A stretch of DNA of 64,000 bases from Penium margaritaceum (GCA_023375785.1 SZWC01000852.1:134374-198373), one strand, 5' to 3'; numbered from the stretch's first letter, positions 47,586 to 60,745 are shown. Notes: generated by a model not told the origin, from the letters alone. Numbers and translations are program-made.

Positions 47586-48251
47586 TGTTGTGATTTGTGA
47601 CGTTCCTATCGACTTGTACAGTTTACTGTGACCACTCGACCGTGTCCATGCCCGTGCACATCCCTGATGCGGAGCCTAGGTGATACTGGTGTGTCATCTG
47701 GTGGTATACTACCAGCTTAGAGCTTATTGGTGACCGTTCCTGAGGTCTGGACGTTGCGAGGGACCTCCTCCAGTTTTTCTGCAGCACGTAGGAGATTATC
47801 CGTGGACTGGTCGTGGGCCCGATTTGCATGTTTTTGCATTGTGTGTCCACCATTTGATGTTGGATACATGCGTGTGAACCAGTCTTAGCGTCCGGCTTGT
47901 GATTTTACACATCTAGGTTCAGACAGCGTAGAGTTCTGACATGTCTATGCTGAGTTACGGCCAAATCGATGGTTTTGGGCCGGGTTTAGGACAGATCTTG
48001 TGCTGCCGCGTGCGACATCCGCTGTACGCATTGGCAGGTACTTATGCCATGGACCTGTCATTTTTCATTTCTCTCTGCAAATGCTATTGAAACATTCTAA
48101 CACTTTACCTTATGTCTCCTCGCTAGACCCTTGCTGTTATGTATACGACTTATGACTGTCGTCATCGTCTAACCAGACACTGACGCCTTGTCAGCGGTTG
48201 TGATGCTATGTCAGCGGTTGTGGCGCTAGGAAGCTTCCACACATCTTCTCA
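47586..48251 (+). repeat. LTR, family B, shared between B1 and the next unit
   Basis: 666 bp, begins TGTTGTGATTTGTGACG after the polypurine stretch GTCATGGGGGAA and ends TTCTCA. It is followed at 48252 by a PBS-like TGGTATGAGA, so it closes B1 and opens the next unit. Confidence 0.9.
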
Positions 48252-48770
48252 TGGTATGAGACTGGTGAGACAATTCTCGCCAAGTTGCGCATCAGAGACG
48301 CAATAGAGCAGCAGCCGTCAGTGTCACCGCTGCAGCCGATCCACACGCACCAGTCGATGTCACCCGACTACGGACGACGTCACCCACCTTCAGCACGTGA
48401 GAGTGCATCAGCAAAAGCCACTAGCAGCAACAAGCAACAGCTGTAGCAGGCGGCAGCCGCCAGTAGCTGCTGGTATTGGTGCTGGCAGTGGGAGCAGCAG
48501 GCCGCAGCCGCAGTAGGCGGCGGCGGGCAGCAGTGCGCGGCATGAGCAGCGTGAAGCAGCCGCAACGCGTAGTAGGAGCAGCGTGCAGCAGCGCTACGCA
48601 ACGGCAATAGGCAGCGGTCGCAGCTGGTGGCAACGGGCAACAGTAGCACTAGCAAGCACCAGCACGCAACAATGGCAACATTGAGCAGCAGCAGCAGCAT
48701 CAGCTAGCAGTAGGAGCAGCACCGTAACAGCGGCAACGCGCAGCTCGCCTATCCAGTAGGCTGCTTCTAT
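48252..48770 (+). other. Family B leader with CAG-rich tract, joined to a family C body
   Basis: This resembles the leader of B1 (for example CACGTGAGAGTGCATCA at 48397 and CACATGAGAGTGCATCA at 41870) and carries GCAGCAG/GCAGCCGC words at about 48420-48740. Around 48770 it gives way to sequence unlike B1, where the family C body begins. Confidence 0.7.
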
Positions 48771-51700
48771 TGTCTCGCCCATCCTTGCTCTTTTGTGCAG
48801 CCCCTCACATGCCTCGTGAGGTCTCCTGGTCTGCATCTCCCTTTTCCTACCCTCCGTCTCTTTCCTCTGTGGTGGCTTGTCTGTGTGACTTGGGTCGGGT
48901 TCATCGACGCACGGCTGTCACAGGTTAGGTAACTCAGAGTGCTCTCATCGTTCAATTCAACACGCTCTTAATGCGCGCGGACGAGTCGGCCGACGTCTAT
49001 TGGGCACGTGGGCTCAAGCTGCTTTGCGCACTTGGTGAGGCCGCGCCAGGTCAGCTGTCAGCTGTGCACACCATGGTCAACGGGTTGATCCCTGAGCTGT
49101 CCGACCTTCTCCGTGATGTCAAAGCAGACGAGCTGTTGCCCTTGCCTCCTAGCCTGTTCCATCCAAGTCTCCTCCCGGCGTTGGTGCCCTCTAGGACTTT
49201 GTTGCTGAACGGCTTGCAGCCTAGTGGACGAGCCTCCAAAACAAACGCCTCCATCGCACTGCAGTCGCAGGGGTGGCCGCCGTCTCCACTGCCACATCCT
49301 CTTCTTCCCCTGCTGCTGCATTGGCCTCGTCTCCATCCTCTTCTTCTTCCTCGTCCACCTCTACGGCCATGACTCTTGCCTCCGAGGGCCGTGGACGTGG
49401 ACGCGGTCGTGGGCAAGGCAAGGGGAAAAGCAAATCTGCTACGTCGCCTCGTGTTCCTGGTGAGGTGGTGTGTTGATCCTGTGGCTTCTCTGGGCATTCT
49501 GCCCGCAAGTGCCCTGCACCCCCTGACGATGTCCGCCTCGCACACGCCATGCGTGCTCATTGGGTGCGCACCAGTGGGTTCTCCTCTTCTTCTTCCACTG
49601 TTAGCTCCAGCTCCAGCTCTACTTTGTCTGCCAGTTCCTCCCCAGCTCAGGCTTACTCCACCGTCGGTGGCGCCGACGTCCATCCGCCTGCCCTCTATCC
49701 TTGGGGTTGGCCGCCGTCCTATGGAGCGCCCGCCTTCACGGGTCCACCTTCCTTGGCCTACGTCCCTCCTCCGTGGTTTGCTCCTCCCTCGAGCGTGCCT
49801 GCTCCGTCGTTTGTAGCCTCCATCGACGGCGAGTGCCAGCTGGAGCAGTCTCTCCTCCAACGTCTCCACCTTCGCAATCAGGGAGGTGAGAGTGTGTCTT
49901 CGTTGGCCAGAGGTCTTGCCTGTCAGACTGACGCCGTCCTCCGTGGGGACCCCCCCGGTCACGTCCTTGGGTTGCCATCCGCGTCTGTTCCGTGGGTCGA
50001 GCACAAGCAGTTCCTCGTTCTCCCTCGTTTTCTTGCTGCTTGTGCCTCATCCCCGCCCTCTGTCGACACTCTCGCCACCTGTGGCATCCTTCCAAATGTC
50101 CGTGTCTCTGGTGGCTTCTCGGTCCTCGACTCCAGAGCCACCCATCACATGACCTCTGTTCGGTCTGCCTTTGTCTCCTTGGGTCCTGTCGGCTCTGTTT
50201 GCTTGTGCGCACTGGCTCCGGCAAGCTCCTTCACGTCCAGGGCATTGGTGTTGTCCGTTTTGTCGGTCCCAGTGGCGTGTTGTTTTTGCCTGACGTTCTG
50301 TTCGTGCCTCCTTTGGAACTCATCCTACTGTCGGTGTCCTCCCTCGAATATTAGGGCATGGATTTCTCCGCCAGTCAAGACGTGGGCACTGTCTTTCTTC
50401 GCTCTTCTGGTCGCGTCATCTTGCGGGGGGTTAAGTGTGACAAGCTGTATCATGTCTCCCTTCATGCCCCCTCTGCATCCGTTGTTGGCTTGTCTCGTGC
50501 TCACGTCACGCCTTCCCTTTCTGTTGCTGATATCCAGCTCTTGCATCGACGTCTTAGCCATGTGCACACTAATGTTATCACTAGCATGCCCCTCCTTCAG
50601 CCCGCTATTGGCTTGACCCCGTCCACCTTTCCTACGCCATGTCCCTCTGACTGCCTGGACTGTGCCCAAGGAAAAATGCATTGTTCTCCCTTTGCTTCTT
50701 CTGACTCCCAGTCCGCTCATCCTCTTGATCTTGTTCATGCCGATGTCATGGGGCCTCTTCCCCATGACTTTCTTGGGGGGTCAGGCGTTACGTTTTGTGT
50801 CTTACTAACGATTTTTCCCGTTTTTGCTGGATCTTCGCTTTTTGTCAGAAGAGTGATGTTGCTTCGATCATCGCGTCATGGCTCGTGTCAACGTTCACTG
50901 TGTGTCTTTCGTAGTGATTGGGGCGGTGAGTTCCTTGGACCCACCGCCCGGTTCCTTGAGTCCCAAGGGATGTGTCTGTAGACCTCGGCTCTCTACACAC
51001 CTCAGCAAAATAGTGTTTCTAAGCATTGGAATCGGACCCTAGCCGACGGCGTCTGCACCCTTCAATCTAAGTCTGCGCTCTCCCCTCTCTTTGCCTTTGA
51101 GGCCATGAGCTATATGACCTAGGTGTGGAATCGCGTCCCTTAAGGTCCTCTTCCTGTCACCGTTACCCCCTTTAAGCGCTTGTACGGCTCTCGTGCTGAC
51201 CTCTGCCTGGCTCGCGTTTGGGATAGCATCGCGTCTGTCAGGCTCCTTAAGGACCTCCGCGACGGGAAACTCTCCACGCGTGGATGTCTCTGTTCCTATT
51301 TGGACGTCTTCTCCCAGTCGAAAGCCTGGCGCTTCTAGTACTCAGAGCGTCAATGCGTCATTGAGTCCCGGGATGCCTTGTTCTTCAAGTCCGTGTTTCT
51401 CCGTGACCTCGATCATCACTCGTCCGCTACCTCCCTGCTCCCGCTCTCTCGGTTGCGAGGGGAGGTCAGCCCTACAGCCCCATGTGCCCCTGCCGTCCCT
51501 ACTGCTGTCCCGTCTTAGCAGCCTTCATCCTCGGAGTGTTCTCTAGCGGCCGGCACTACGACTCCACCGTCCTCTGACACCCCCCCGTCGGTGTCATCTA
51601 GCTCGCTTGGAGCTTCGTCATCCCCTCTGGTGTCCAAATCTGTCCCGTCTGAGTCCATCTCTCGCGCACATTCCGCTGCATCCCCATCCAGTTTGCTCAC

Positions 51701-53702
51701 TCGTGTCGTGCCCAGTCCACCCAGTGCTCATCCCGGCCCTGCACCCATTGAACCTTTTGTTCGTGGCGGCCGCCTACGTGCGCTTCCCTCTCACTCCTCT
51801 AGTGCTGCAGCGTCCTCCGTCCAACCCTCGTAGACCTCGTCTGGGCAGTCCCCAGTGATGCCGACTGGTATGGACGCCTGGGCCTACCCACGGGAGTTGT
51901 GCATCCTAGCTCTGTTCTTGGGTACACATTGCTCACATCCGAGCACGAGTATGCGCTCAAAGCCACCATCCTTGAAAGCATTGCCGAGTGCAATGGAACG
52001 GTTGCCGCCCCGCCGCCATTGCCTGATCCGACCACTGTTCACCAGGCACGGGCAGCGCCCGACTCCCAACAGTGGGAGGCTGCCATGCAGGACGAGGTGA
52101 GAGCCTTGGATGACCACACCATATACAAGCTAGTCGATGTCCCACCAGGTGGCAAGGCAATCGATGCCCGCTGGGTCTTTTGTTGCAAGTACAAGCCTAA
52201 CGGCGAGCTCGACAAATACAAGGCCCGATTTACAGCGAAGGGGTTTTCTCAAGTCCCCGGCGTTGACTTTGGCGAGACTTTTGCTCCCGTCGGACGCTAC
52301 ACCATTGCTCGAGCCCTCCTGAGCCTTGTCGCACACCGCGACTGGGAGCTCGAGCAGATGGATGTGAACAATGCCTTTCTGCACGGTCGGCTGGATGAGG
52401 AGATTTACATGGTGCAGCCTCCAGGGTTCTCTAAATCTACCGATCGAGTTTGGAGACTATGAAAGGCCCTCTATGGCCTCAAACAGTCACCACGGTGTTG
52501 GAACCAAGAGATCACCTCCACCCTGGAGAAGGTGGGATATCGCCGGAGCACGGTGGATCCCTCCCTCTTTGTCACTCCACGGTCGGCACCCTTTGCCGCC
52601 ATCCTTGTGTACGTCGATAACCTGCTTATTGCGTCCGTGAGTCGCAAAGCAGTGTCCACTGTTAAGTCCCTGCTGCAGGCCACGTACAAGATGAAAGACT
52701 TAGGTCCAGCTCGTGTGTTTCTTGGCATGGAGCTTGAGCGTGACTGTGCTCGTCGCGTTCTCTATGTCCACCAGGCCGCGTACGTCAGGAGCCTGGGGGA
52801 GCACTTTGCCTCCCTGCTTGAGTCTGTCCCCACTGCCTCAACACCGATGACGACCGCCGGGCAGAGGTTGTTGAAGACTCTGGATGTACCAAATTTGGGG
52901 GAGTCAATGGATGTGATTGACTACCTGCGATTCATAGGGTCTCTCATGTACCTGGCCACCACCACTAGAGCAAACGTAGCCTTTGCTGTGAACTTCCTTG
53001 CTCAGTTCTCACAGTCCCCACGGGCTCGGCACATGGAGGCCGCATTGCGTGTTGTGCGGTATGCGCTCTCCACTGCCCGTGATGGTCTATGTCACCGGGC
53101 GCAGCCGTCAGTGGTCGTTGATGGGTACACTGACAATGATTGGGCGCATGACACGGATCCACGCAGTCGCACTGGCTATGTCTTTCTTGTTGGAGGGACT
53201 GTGATCTCTTGGAAGAGTGGAAAGCAGGGTTATGTTGCACGCAGCTCCAGTGAGGCAGAGTATGTTGCTCTTGGTGCTGGAACCTGTGAGAGTGTCTAGT
53301 TGTGTCGTTTGTTGCAGTAATTGCGTAGTCCCATTTGCTGCATCACCTTGCGCTGCGACAACCAAAGCACAATGGCTATCGCCAAACATAATGGCATCCA
53401 TCACACTCGCACAAAGCATATCAATGTGGAGCATGATTTTGTGCGTGAGCGTGTGGCTGCTGGCAATGTTCAGATTGTGTGGGTCGACACCCTACAACAA
53501 CGTGCAGATTTCCTCACAAAGGTACTTTGCAACAATGTCTTTAAGGCAGCAGTTCATGCCGCTGGGCCGTTGTATCCTCGTGATTCTCCTGGTTGATATG
53601 TTGTGTTAGTGCTTGTGTATAGTTTTGTGTCGTATCACTCCTTGTGACGTCGGTGTCACCTGTGAGTGCCGTTGTGCAAGTCGGCCGGGGGTCATGGGGG
53701 AG
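48771..53702 (+). mobile_element. Ty1/copia body, family C (fossil)
   Basis: Gag near 48970-49250 (ADESADVYWARGLKLLCALG), a Ser/Arg-rich stretch and a zinc-knuckle-like word near 49470. Protease region near 50110, integrase near 50540-51130 (CLDCAQGKMH, LDLVHADVMGPL), linker near 51450-51850. RT near 52100-52700 (QMDVNNAFLHGRLDEEIYMV), RNase H near 52900-53596 (WAHDTDPRSRTGYVFLVGG), then GTCATGGGGGAG and the LTR at 53703. Gag, integrase and RT are clearly a different lineage from A and B. There is no family C LTR at its left. Broken, roughly ten to fifteen breaks. Confidence 0.85.
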
Positions 53703-54066
53703 TGTTGGGTTTGTGTCAGTACCACACGGTGACCTCTGGCCTCGTTGCACACTCACCTCACTGACGGAAGTGACTAACTGGAGAGAGGCAACCCCTGCTG
53801 GCTGCTACGTCGTGGTGGCATGACTTCACGGCGAGCCTCACACACGGCGAGCCCCGCACTGCGCCGCGACAGGTATTCATGCCATGGACCTGTCATTTGT
53901 TATCTCTCTCTGCAAATGCTTATGAAGCATTCAGACACTTTGCCTTGTGTCCCCTAGCCAAACCCTTGCCGTTACATGCACGACTTCTGACTGTCGTCAC
54001 CGTCTGATTAGGCACTGACGCCTGGTCAACGGGAGTGTGGCTAGGAAGCTTCTATGCATCTTCTTA
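53703..54066 (+). repeat. Hybrid LTR: family C start, family B end
   Basis: 364 bp. The first ~115-150 bases (TGTTGGGTTTGTGTC and following) match the LTR at the window start. From about 53845-53860 (GGTATTCATGCCATGGACC) to the end TTCTTA it matches the family B LTRs at 48030 and 61195. It is followed directly by the PBS TGGTATCAGAGCAAC. Confidence 0.82.
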
Positions 54067-54099
54067 TGGTATCAGAGCAACAAGCCAGAGCTTTTTGTG

Positions 54100-54480
54100 C
54101 TGCACAACAGAGATGCAGCAATCGCAGTAGCACTGAGCAGCAGCAGCGGCAACAGCACACAGCAGCAGCGACAGGTCCTGGGAGGACCCACCAACCTTCG
54201 CCATTGCAAGGCGTAGGCCACAATACCTGCGTGACGGAGGAGTCGTGCAGAAGGGGTGTAGCAGTGTACCAGCACGCCAGCGCAGCAGCGCCATAGCAGC
54301 TGTCCAGTAGCGCAGCAACAGTGCTGGCAGTTTTGACCACAGCAGCAGCAGCAGTAGCAGCAGCAACATCGGCGGCGGCATCAGAAACATCAGCAACAGT
54401 AGCCGCCAAAGTGGCTTGAGGCCGTTGCCGTCAAGCTCCATGGTAGCAGCAGCAGCAGAAACAACAGCAGCGTGTGCCAC
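54100..54480 (+). repeat. CAG-rich tract in the leader of Copia B2
   Basis: Runs of GCAGCAGC and GCAGCAACA at 54107-54180 and 54290-54475. Confidence 0.85.
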
Positions 54481-57400
54481 CGCTGCCCCTGTCCGTGCAA
54501 CTTCTTAGAAGCCGCACGGACGTGGAGGAGCCGCGGACAAAATCGCGTCAGCCACCACCTCTCCGTCGGCACGAGCTTGCCCTGGCTTCAAACAAACGCC
54601 GTTTTCAGCGTTTGAGGGTGCGTTGGAAAGATCTTCTCTCAAGCTCTCCAGAGTTACTATTCACGCTCAGTTTCGTGCTCTGTCGCCACCAGCAAAGACT
54701 GAAGTGCAACGCAAATTTGTTTTCTGCTGAAATTCGGGCAGAACAGGGAAAAGTGACGTTTTGCCACTTTTTCCAACTTTTTGCGACTGAATATATCACC
54801 ACCATGTTCAACACATTCAGGAGCCTCTTTGGTCCAAATTTCGCTCAATTTGGACAACCCTGAATTTTTAGTGCTGAAATTTTTAAATTTCAGCACTTGG
54901 CCAAATTTCTGGCTGTCACCACCATACTTGGCATAATTTTTTGCCGGACAGTCAAAACTTGCCAGCGTCTCAAATCCTCAAGAAACGCTGTCAGTTTCTT
55001 GTTTGGAGCATTTTCGACGCTCCGCACCATACTGAGCACCGCGATGGCGTCGGTCCGTGACAAGGACAAAGGACCCGCTGATCCCTCTTCCTCCTCTTCG
55101 GGCGTTGTGAGCCCGGGGTCGCAGTCCCGCATGATCGATGAGCTTCGTCGGTCGCAGGACGAGATGCGCCAGCAGCAGCAGAGGCATTGCGACGCGTTGT
55201 AGGAGATCACAGCCTCCCACTCCACTACCTTCTCGCCGTCAGGATCAGACACGTCGTTCAGCAGCGTTCACCTTTGGTGGTGTTTCCCTCACTGGTGGGC
55301 TCCCCATACCCCGCCCACCATCTCCTGAGCCGAAGGTCGCCCTCCCCACGGAGCGGCGACCGAAGGACTTTGAGACACCTCCACCCTGTTACGATAGTGA
55401 CAAGGGCTTCGATTGCTGGGAGACCCTGTTTCAGGTGTGGGCCGATTCTGAGGGTGTCTGGCCGTACTACCACAGCCAGTACCAGACCCGCGATGCTCAC
55501 CAGGCCCAGACAGCAGCGAGAGCGATGCGGGGTCTCCTCTACGCCATGCCACGGGAGACTGTGATCGACTTCCGTCCTTTCCTCGGTCAGAGCGGGAACG
55601 GGATTGGAGCAGATCCGCGTCAGGGCTGGGAGGTGGCCCTGACACTTCTCGCTGCGGAGACCCATGCCACGAGGGCGGCCCGACTACGTGAGTTTCACTC
55701 CCTCCGCCAGGGCCCCACAGAGCTTGCAGCTGACTATTAGAGGCGCGCGATGTGCCTTTACACGCGCCTTGGGACCGGTGGCGAGACGCAGTTGTGGGCG
55801 CTCGACACCATCATAATGGGAGCGCATTTGGACCACGTGGAGCTCTTTACGGGCTTCGATCGTGTGGCTCTCTATGAGCTGTCAGAGTCACTACAGCTGC
55901 TTCCTTGGGCCCATCGCTACTTCATCCAGGCCACATCGGCTCATGAGGCTGCCGTCGCTCATCAGCAGAGTCCACTGGTTGCAGTAGTGACAGCGACGCC
56001 TCCTACGCCTCTGTCCCTGCTCACCAGTCCCACCTCAACCGCCTCCTCCTCCTCCTCCTCTACTCCGAGCGGCCACACTCAGGGCGTTGCAGCAGTCGCA
56101 CAGGGAAAGAAGGGGAAGAAGCGATGCGGAAAGGGACAGCAGCAACAGCAGCAGCAGCAGCCGGCGAGTAGTGGCAGTGGACGTTCTTTCCACTGCTAGA
56201 ACTGTGGAGGCGCTCACCGCTACACAGAGTGTGAGCAGCCACTTGACTGGACTCGGATCATGCGCGGCCTCCAGGCGGCGCCCGCACAGCGGACTTCCTC
56301 GAGCGACACACGGACTGGGCGCGCCGCGACCACGAGTGCTGCAGACACACCCGTTTCATTAGGCGGCAGCAGTGAGGTGGACCCTCGGGATCGCACGATC
56401 GCAGAGCTTTGTCAGCTGTTGGCGCTTCGTACTCAGGGAGGTACGAGTGTGTTGTCACACCCGAGTGGTCCCGACACAGCTTGTCTTACTGCGTCTGTTG
56501 CTCGTGATGATGCTTGTGGTGGAGCTATGGTGGATTGCGATGAGGATGGACCTGACACTATCGACTGGCTTGCCGAGTCACAGATCCGTGCTGTCCGTCG
56601 TTGATCCGAGTCCTTTGCTGAGCGCCCAGCGGAGGCAGAGTGTTCTGTGGCACGTTGCTCAGTGTCGACGACTGGTCGTGAGCCGAGTGGCACCTGGATT
56701 ATTGACTCTGGGGCCAGTCATCACATGACCTGTCATCGCAGTGACTTCATTGTGCTGGATCCCGTTTCTTCTATTCGGTCTGTTCGCACAGGGTCTGGTC
56801 AGTCGTTGCCTGTACAGGGAGTGAGGGTTGTGCTGTTCGATGGTCCGTCTGGCCCCTTGTACATTTTTTATGTGCTCTTTGTCCCTGCTCTTGAGCTCAG
56901 CCTGCTCTCTGTTCGTGCATGCACCAGGATGGGCCTCATTGTTGAGCACTCTGCTGACTCTGCCACAGTGACTGCTCTTGATACACGTGTCGTTGTGCTT
57001 CGTGCCTCTGTTGTTGATGACCTGTATCGTGTGTCTCATTGCACTCCCTCTGCTTCTCCTTCCCCTCCCCCTTCTGCGCGAGTGTTTGTCACTGGTGTTC
57101 TCTCCCCGGAACACCAGCACTTGTTACACCGTCGCCTCTGTCATGTGAGCTCGGACACTGTGTCCAAGCTCATTCGTACTCAGCCAGCCCTCGTTCTTGA
57201 CGCAGCTTCTTTTGAGAAGCCGCCCAAGACCGACTGTCTTTTTTGTGCCCAGGGTAAGATGCATCGCTGCTCTTACCCTGACTCCTCCTCCCGGGCACTG
57301 CGCCCACTTGAGTTGGTTCACTCGGACCTTCTCGGCCCTCTCCCAGTCGAGTCCCTCTCTGATCGGGGTCGATACGTTCTCACCCTGACTNCCCCGGAAC

Positions 57401-58509
57401 ACCAGCGCTTGTTACACCGTCGCCTCTGCCATGTGAGCTCGGACACTGTGTCCAAGCTCATTCGTACTCAGCCAGCCCTCGGTCTTGACGCAGCTTCTTT
57501 TGAGAAGCCGCCCAAGACCGACTGTCTTTTTTGTGCCCAGGGTAAGATGCATCGCTGCTCTTACCCTGACTCCTCCTCCCGGGCACTGCGCCCACTTGAG
57601 TTGGTTCACTCGGACCTTCTCGGCCCTCTCCCAGTCGAGTCCCTCTCTGATCGGAGTCGATACCTTCTCACCCTGACTGATGACTTCACGCGGATGCGGT
57701 GGTTCTACAGCTTGCGCCGCAAGAGCGATACCGCATTGGCAGTCCGCCTGTGGCTTGTGATGGCTGAGCGCCAGTCTCATCACACTCTGCACACATTCCG
57801 TTCAGATCGTGGTGGCGAGTTCTTGGGCGAGATGGATGCCTACTTTGCCGAGCACGGTATCTTTCACCAGCTCTCCGCCCCTACTACACCATAGCAAAAC
57901 AGTGTGTCTGAGCGTTGGAACCGCACCATGGAGGATGCGGTTCGCGCTATGCAGTCTGAGTGCGGTCTACCAGAGTCCTTTGCCTTTGAGGGCTTCTCTT
58001 ACTTGACGTGGGTCTGGAACCGCTTGCCGCATGGTCCGCTTCCAGACCATGTCACAAGGTCGTATGAGCAGTGGTTCGACCATCACGTTGATCTCCGTCT
58101 TGCTTGCCTTTGGGGGTCTCTCGCTTGTGTCTGGTACACCGAGGACCAGCAGGGTTCTAAGGTCTCACCTCGGGGACGCAAGTGTGCCTTCCTCGACATC
58201 TCCCCCCGGTCGAAGGCCTGGCGATTTTGGGACCCTGCTCGCCATCGCATTGTCGAGTCTCGAGATGCTCTCTTCTTTGAGACTCTCACCTACCGCGACT
58301 TGTCCAACATTATGTCGCTGGCCGCCGACCATGTTCCTACCTGTGTGGCTTCCCGGCGGATGGGGGAGACTAGTCCTGCGGTTGGGTCCAGTCGGGCTTC
58401 CTCACCTGCTGACCGGTCTCCGCCTGCTGACGATCCGGCCATCGTGGCTGTGGGTCCAGTAGCCTCATCCGTACCGTCCGACACAACCGATTCCTGTGCC
58501 ACTTCCTTG

Positions 58510-58715
58510 TTTCACACCGGATCCCGTGCGGGCTCCAGTTCCCTCTGACACACCTGATCCCGTACGAGCGTCAGTTCCCTCTGGCACACCTGACCCTGTG
58601 TCGGTGTCAGACCCTTCTTGCACACCTGATCCCGTACTCGTGTTAGTGCCGGTCCCCTCTGGTACACCTGACCCCTTACCAGTGTCAGTCCCTTTGTCAC
58701 ACCCACTCCCGTGCA
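58510..58715 (+). repeat. About 36-bp minisatellite in the integrase-RT linker of Copia B2
   Basis: Five to six tandem units encoding variants of TPDPVRASVPSG. The unit length is close to that of the family A linker array but the sequence is different, so the two arrays arose separately. Confidence 0.82.
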
Positions 58716-60745
58716 TCCATCCATGCCTCCTACGACTCTGGCATAAGAGCCTTCCCCGCAGCGTGAGGCGAGCGCTGCGTCGAGGTAATCCCGCGAGCCT
58801 GGCGGTCGCCTGCGACCATTGCCCTCTAGAGCTCAGCGGACTACTGACCCTGTGCCCAAACAAACAAGTCGTGGTGCTCAGAGTGGCGAGCCCGGCATGA
58901 AGGCCCTTGGCCTGATGTCCAGGCAGACTACACCGAGACTCACCCAGCATGTCATGTCGGCCATAAGTTGGTCTCTCGAGAGTTCTTGGCCGCTTGCGAC
59001 GCCGCAGCCGGCCTTGTCACGGTCAGACCGAGTCCGGAGGCGTGTGTCTTAGCCACCCGGAGCGCTCCCTTGACGATGCCTGATCCAGGCACGTTAAAGG
59101 AGGCACTCTCAGCTCACGATGCATACCTGTGGCGTGCTGCTTGTGAGGATGCGCTGAGAACCATCCGTGAGCACGATGTCTATGAGCTTGTCGACCTCAC
59201 GCCTGGGCAGAAGGTTGTACAGGCCAAGTGGGTCTTTTGCAAGAACGTGAAGCCTGATGGCACAAAGGATCGCTATAAGGCTCGCTTGACGGCCAAGGGG
59301 TTCTCGCAGGTTGAGGAAGTAGATTTCACTGACACCTTTGCACCCGTTGGCCGCATGACCACCGCTCGCGTTCTGTTCGGGGTTGTTGCTCACCACGACT
59401 GGGAGCTACACCAGATGGACGTGAACAACGCGTTCCTCCATCGCACCTTAGAGGAGGAGATCTACATGGTCCAGCCACCTGGGTTCGAGGTTGGTGACAA
59501 CGTCTAGCACTTGCGCAACGCCTTGTATGGCCTGAAACAGTCACCCAGGTGCTAGAACTTGGAGATCACTGGTACACTGATACGTGCCGGTTACGTACAG
59601 AGTGACGCTGACCCGTCCCTCTTTCTCGGACGGACAGCTGACAGCTTCACTGCCATCCTGGTCTACGTGCACGACCTCCTGATTGTGTCTCCTTCTATGG
59701 AGGCCGTGAAGGAGGCCAAGGCAGTTCTCCACGCTGCCTACAGGATGAAGGACCTTGGTCCTGTAGCTGTGTTTCTCGGGATGGAGATCGTGCGTGATCG
59801 CCAGCGACGGACACTCTTGTTACACCAGGCACGTTACGCCCATGTTGTGGGGGAGCGGTTTGCTGACCTCTTGGGTGCAGTTCCTACAGCCTCCACCCCC
59901 ATCACACCTGACGGGCAGGATGCTCTGAAGGTGGATGATCCCGCAGACCTGGGGGAGACAGTGGACATGACCCTGTACTTACGCCTGATCGGCTCCTTGA
60001 TGTACTTGGCCACTACCACAGGACCCGACATTACCTTTGCCGTCAACCTCCTTGCACAGTTTTCACAGTGTCCTCGGGCGAGAGCCCTTCATGCTGCTAT
60101 GCGAGTGGTGCGGTACATGATGTCCACACCGTACCTCGGACTCTGCTTTCGACGGCAGTGTTCGGTAGTAGTCGACGGCTACACAGACAGCGACTCGGCG
60201 TGGAGTCCTGATGGGCGCAACCGGACAGGCTACGTATTCCTTCTTGGTGGCACCACTGTGTCGTGGCGCAGTGGAAAGCAAGGTTGTATCGCACCTAGCT
60301 CATCAGAGGCTGAGTATGTTGCTCTGGGGGCTTGGGCTGCTGAGGCGGTGTGGCTGCAGTGTCTGTTTCGTGAGTTGCGTTAGCCTATGCCATGCATTGT
60401 TCTACGCTGTGACACCCAGAGTACTCTTGCCATCGCAGACAACTCTGGTGTGTTTCATGCACGCACGAAGCACATTGCTGTTGAGCATCACTTTGTGCGT
60501 GATCTTGTGGAGCGAAAGGTGATCTCTGTCATCTGGGTCGGCACAGACATGCAGCGGGCTGACTTCTTGACCAAGGCGCTTGCGCGTGGAACGTTCATGG
60601 TGGCCATTCGTTCTGTCGGGTTACGCCCCTTGCCTGAGAGTGGCTGAGACTGGGGTGTGTGAGCATGAACTGTTGTACATCTAGTTGTGCACATGTGTCA
60701 GTTTTGCACGCGTATGGACAGGCGTACCATCGGGTCATGGGGGAG

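Larger units (their letters stand above)
31849..48251 (+). mobile_element. Ty1/copia element, family B, copy B1, split by Copia A2
   Basis: The 5' LTR begins at 31849, is interrupted at 32201 by Copia A2, and resumes at 41435-41726. Then come the PBS, a CAG-rich leader, gag-pol (42617-47479), the polypurine tract and the LTR at 47586-48251. Its own length is about 7.1 kb. The two LTRs differ visibly along their length, so it is not recent. The right LTR is at the same time followed by a PBS and leader of its own, so it is shared with the next unit of the chain. Broken, roughly fifteen breaks plus the insertion. Confidence 0.88.
54067..60745 (+). mobile_element. Ty1/copia body, family B, copy B2 (fossil)
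   Basis: PBS TGGTATCAGAGCAAC at 54067. CAG-rich leader at 54100-54480, then an AT-richer stretch. Gag start near 55044 (MASVRDKDKGP) and Gag body near 55330-55900. Zinc-knuckle region near 56190. Protease word GTWIIDSGASHHMT near 56690. Integrase HHCC region near 57110-57270 and core near 57680-57960 (YSLRRKSDTALAVRLWL). Linker minisatellite at 58510-58715. RT near 59170-59760 (HQMDVNNAFLH), RNase H near 60000-60647 ending PLPESG. Better preserved than B1. Broken, roughly ten breaks, one assembly join. Confidence 0.9.
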
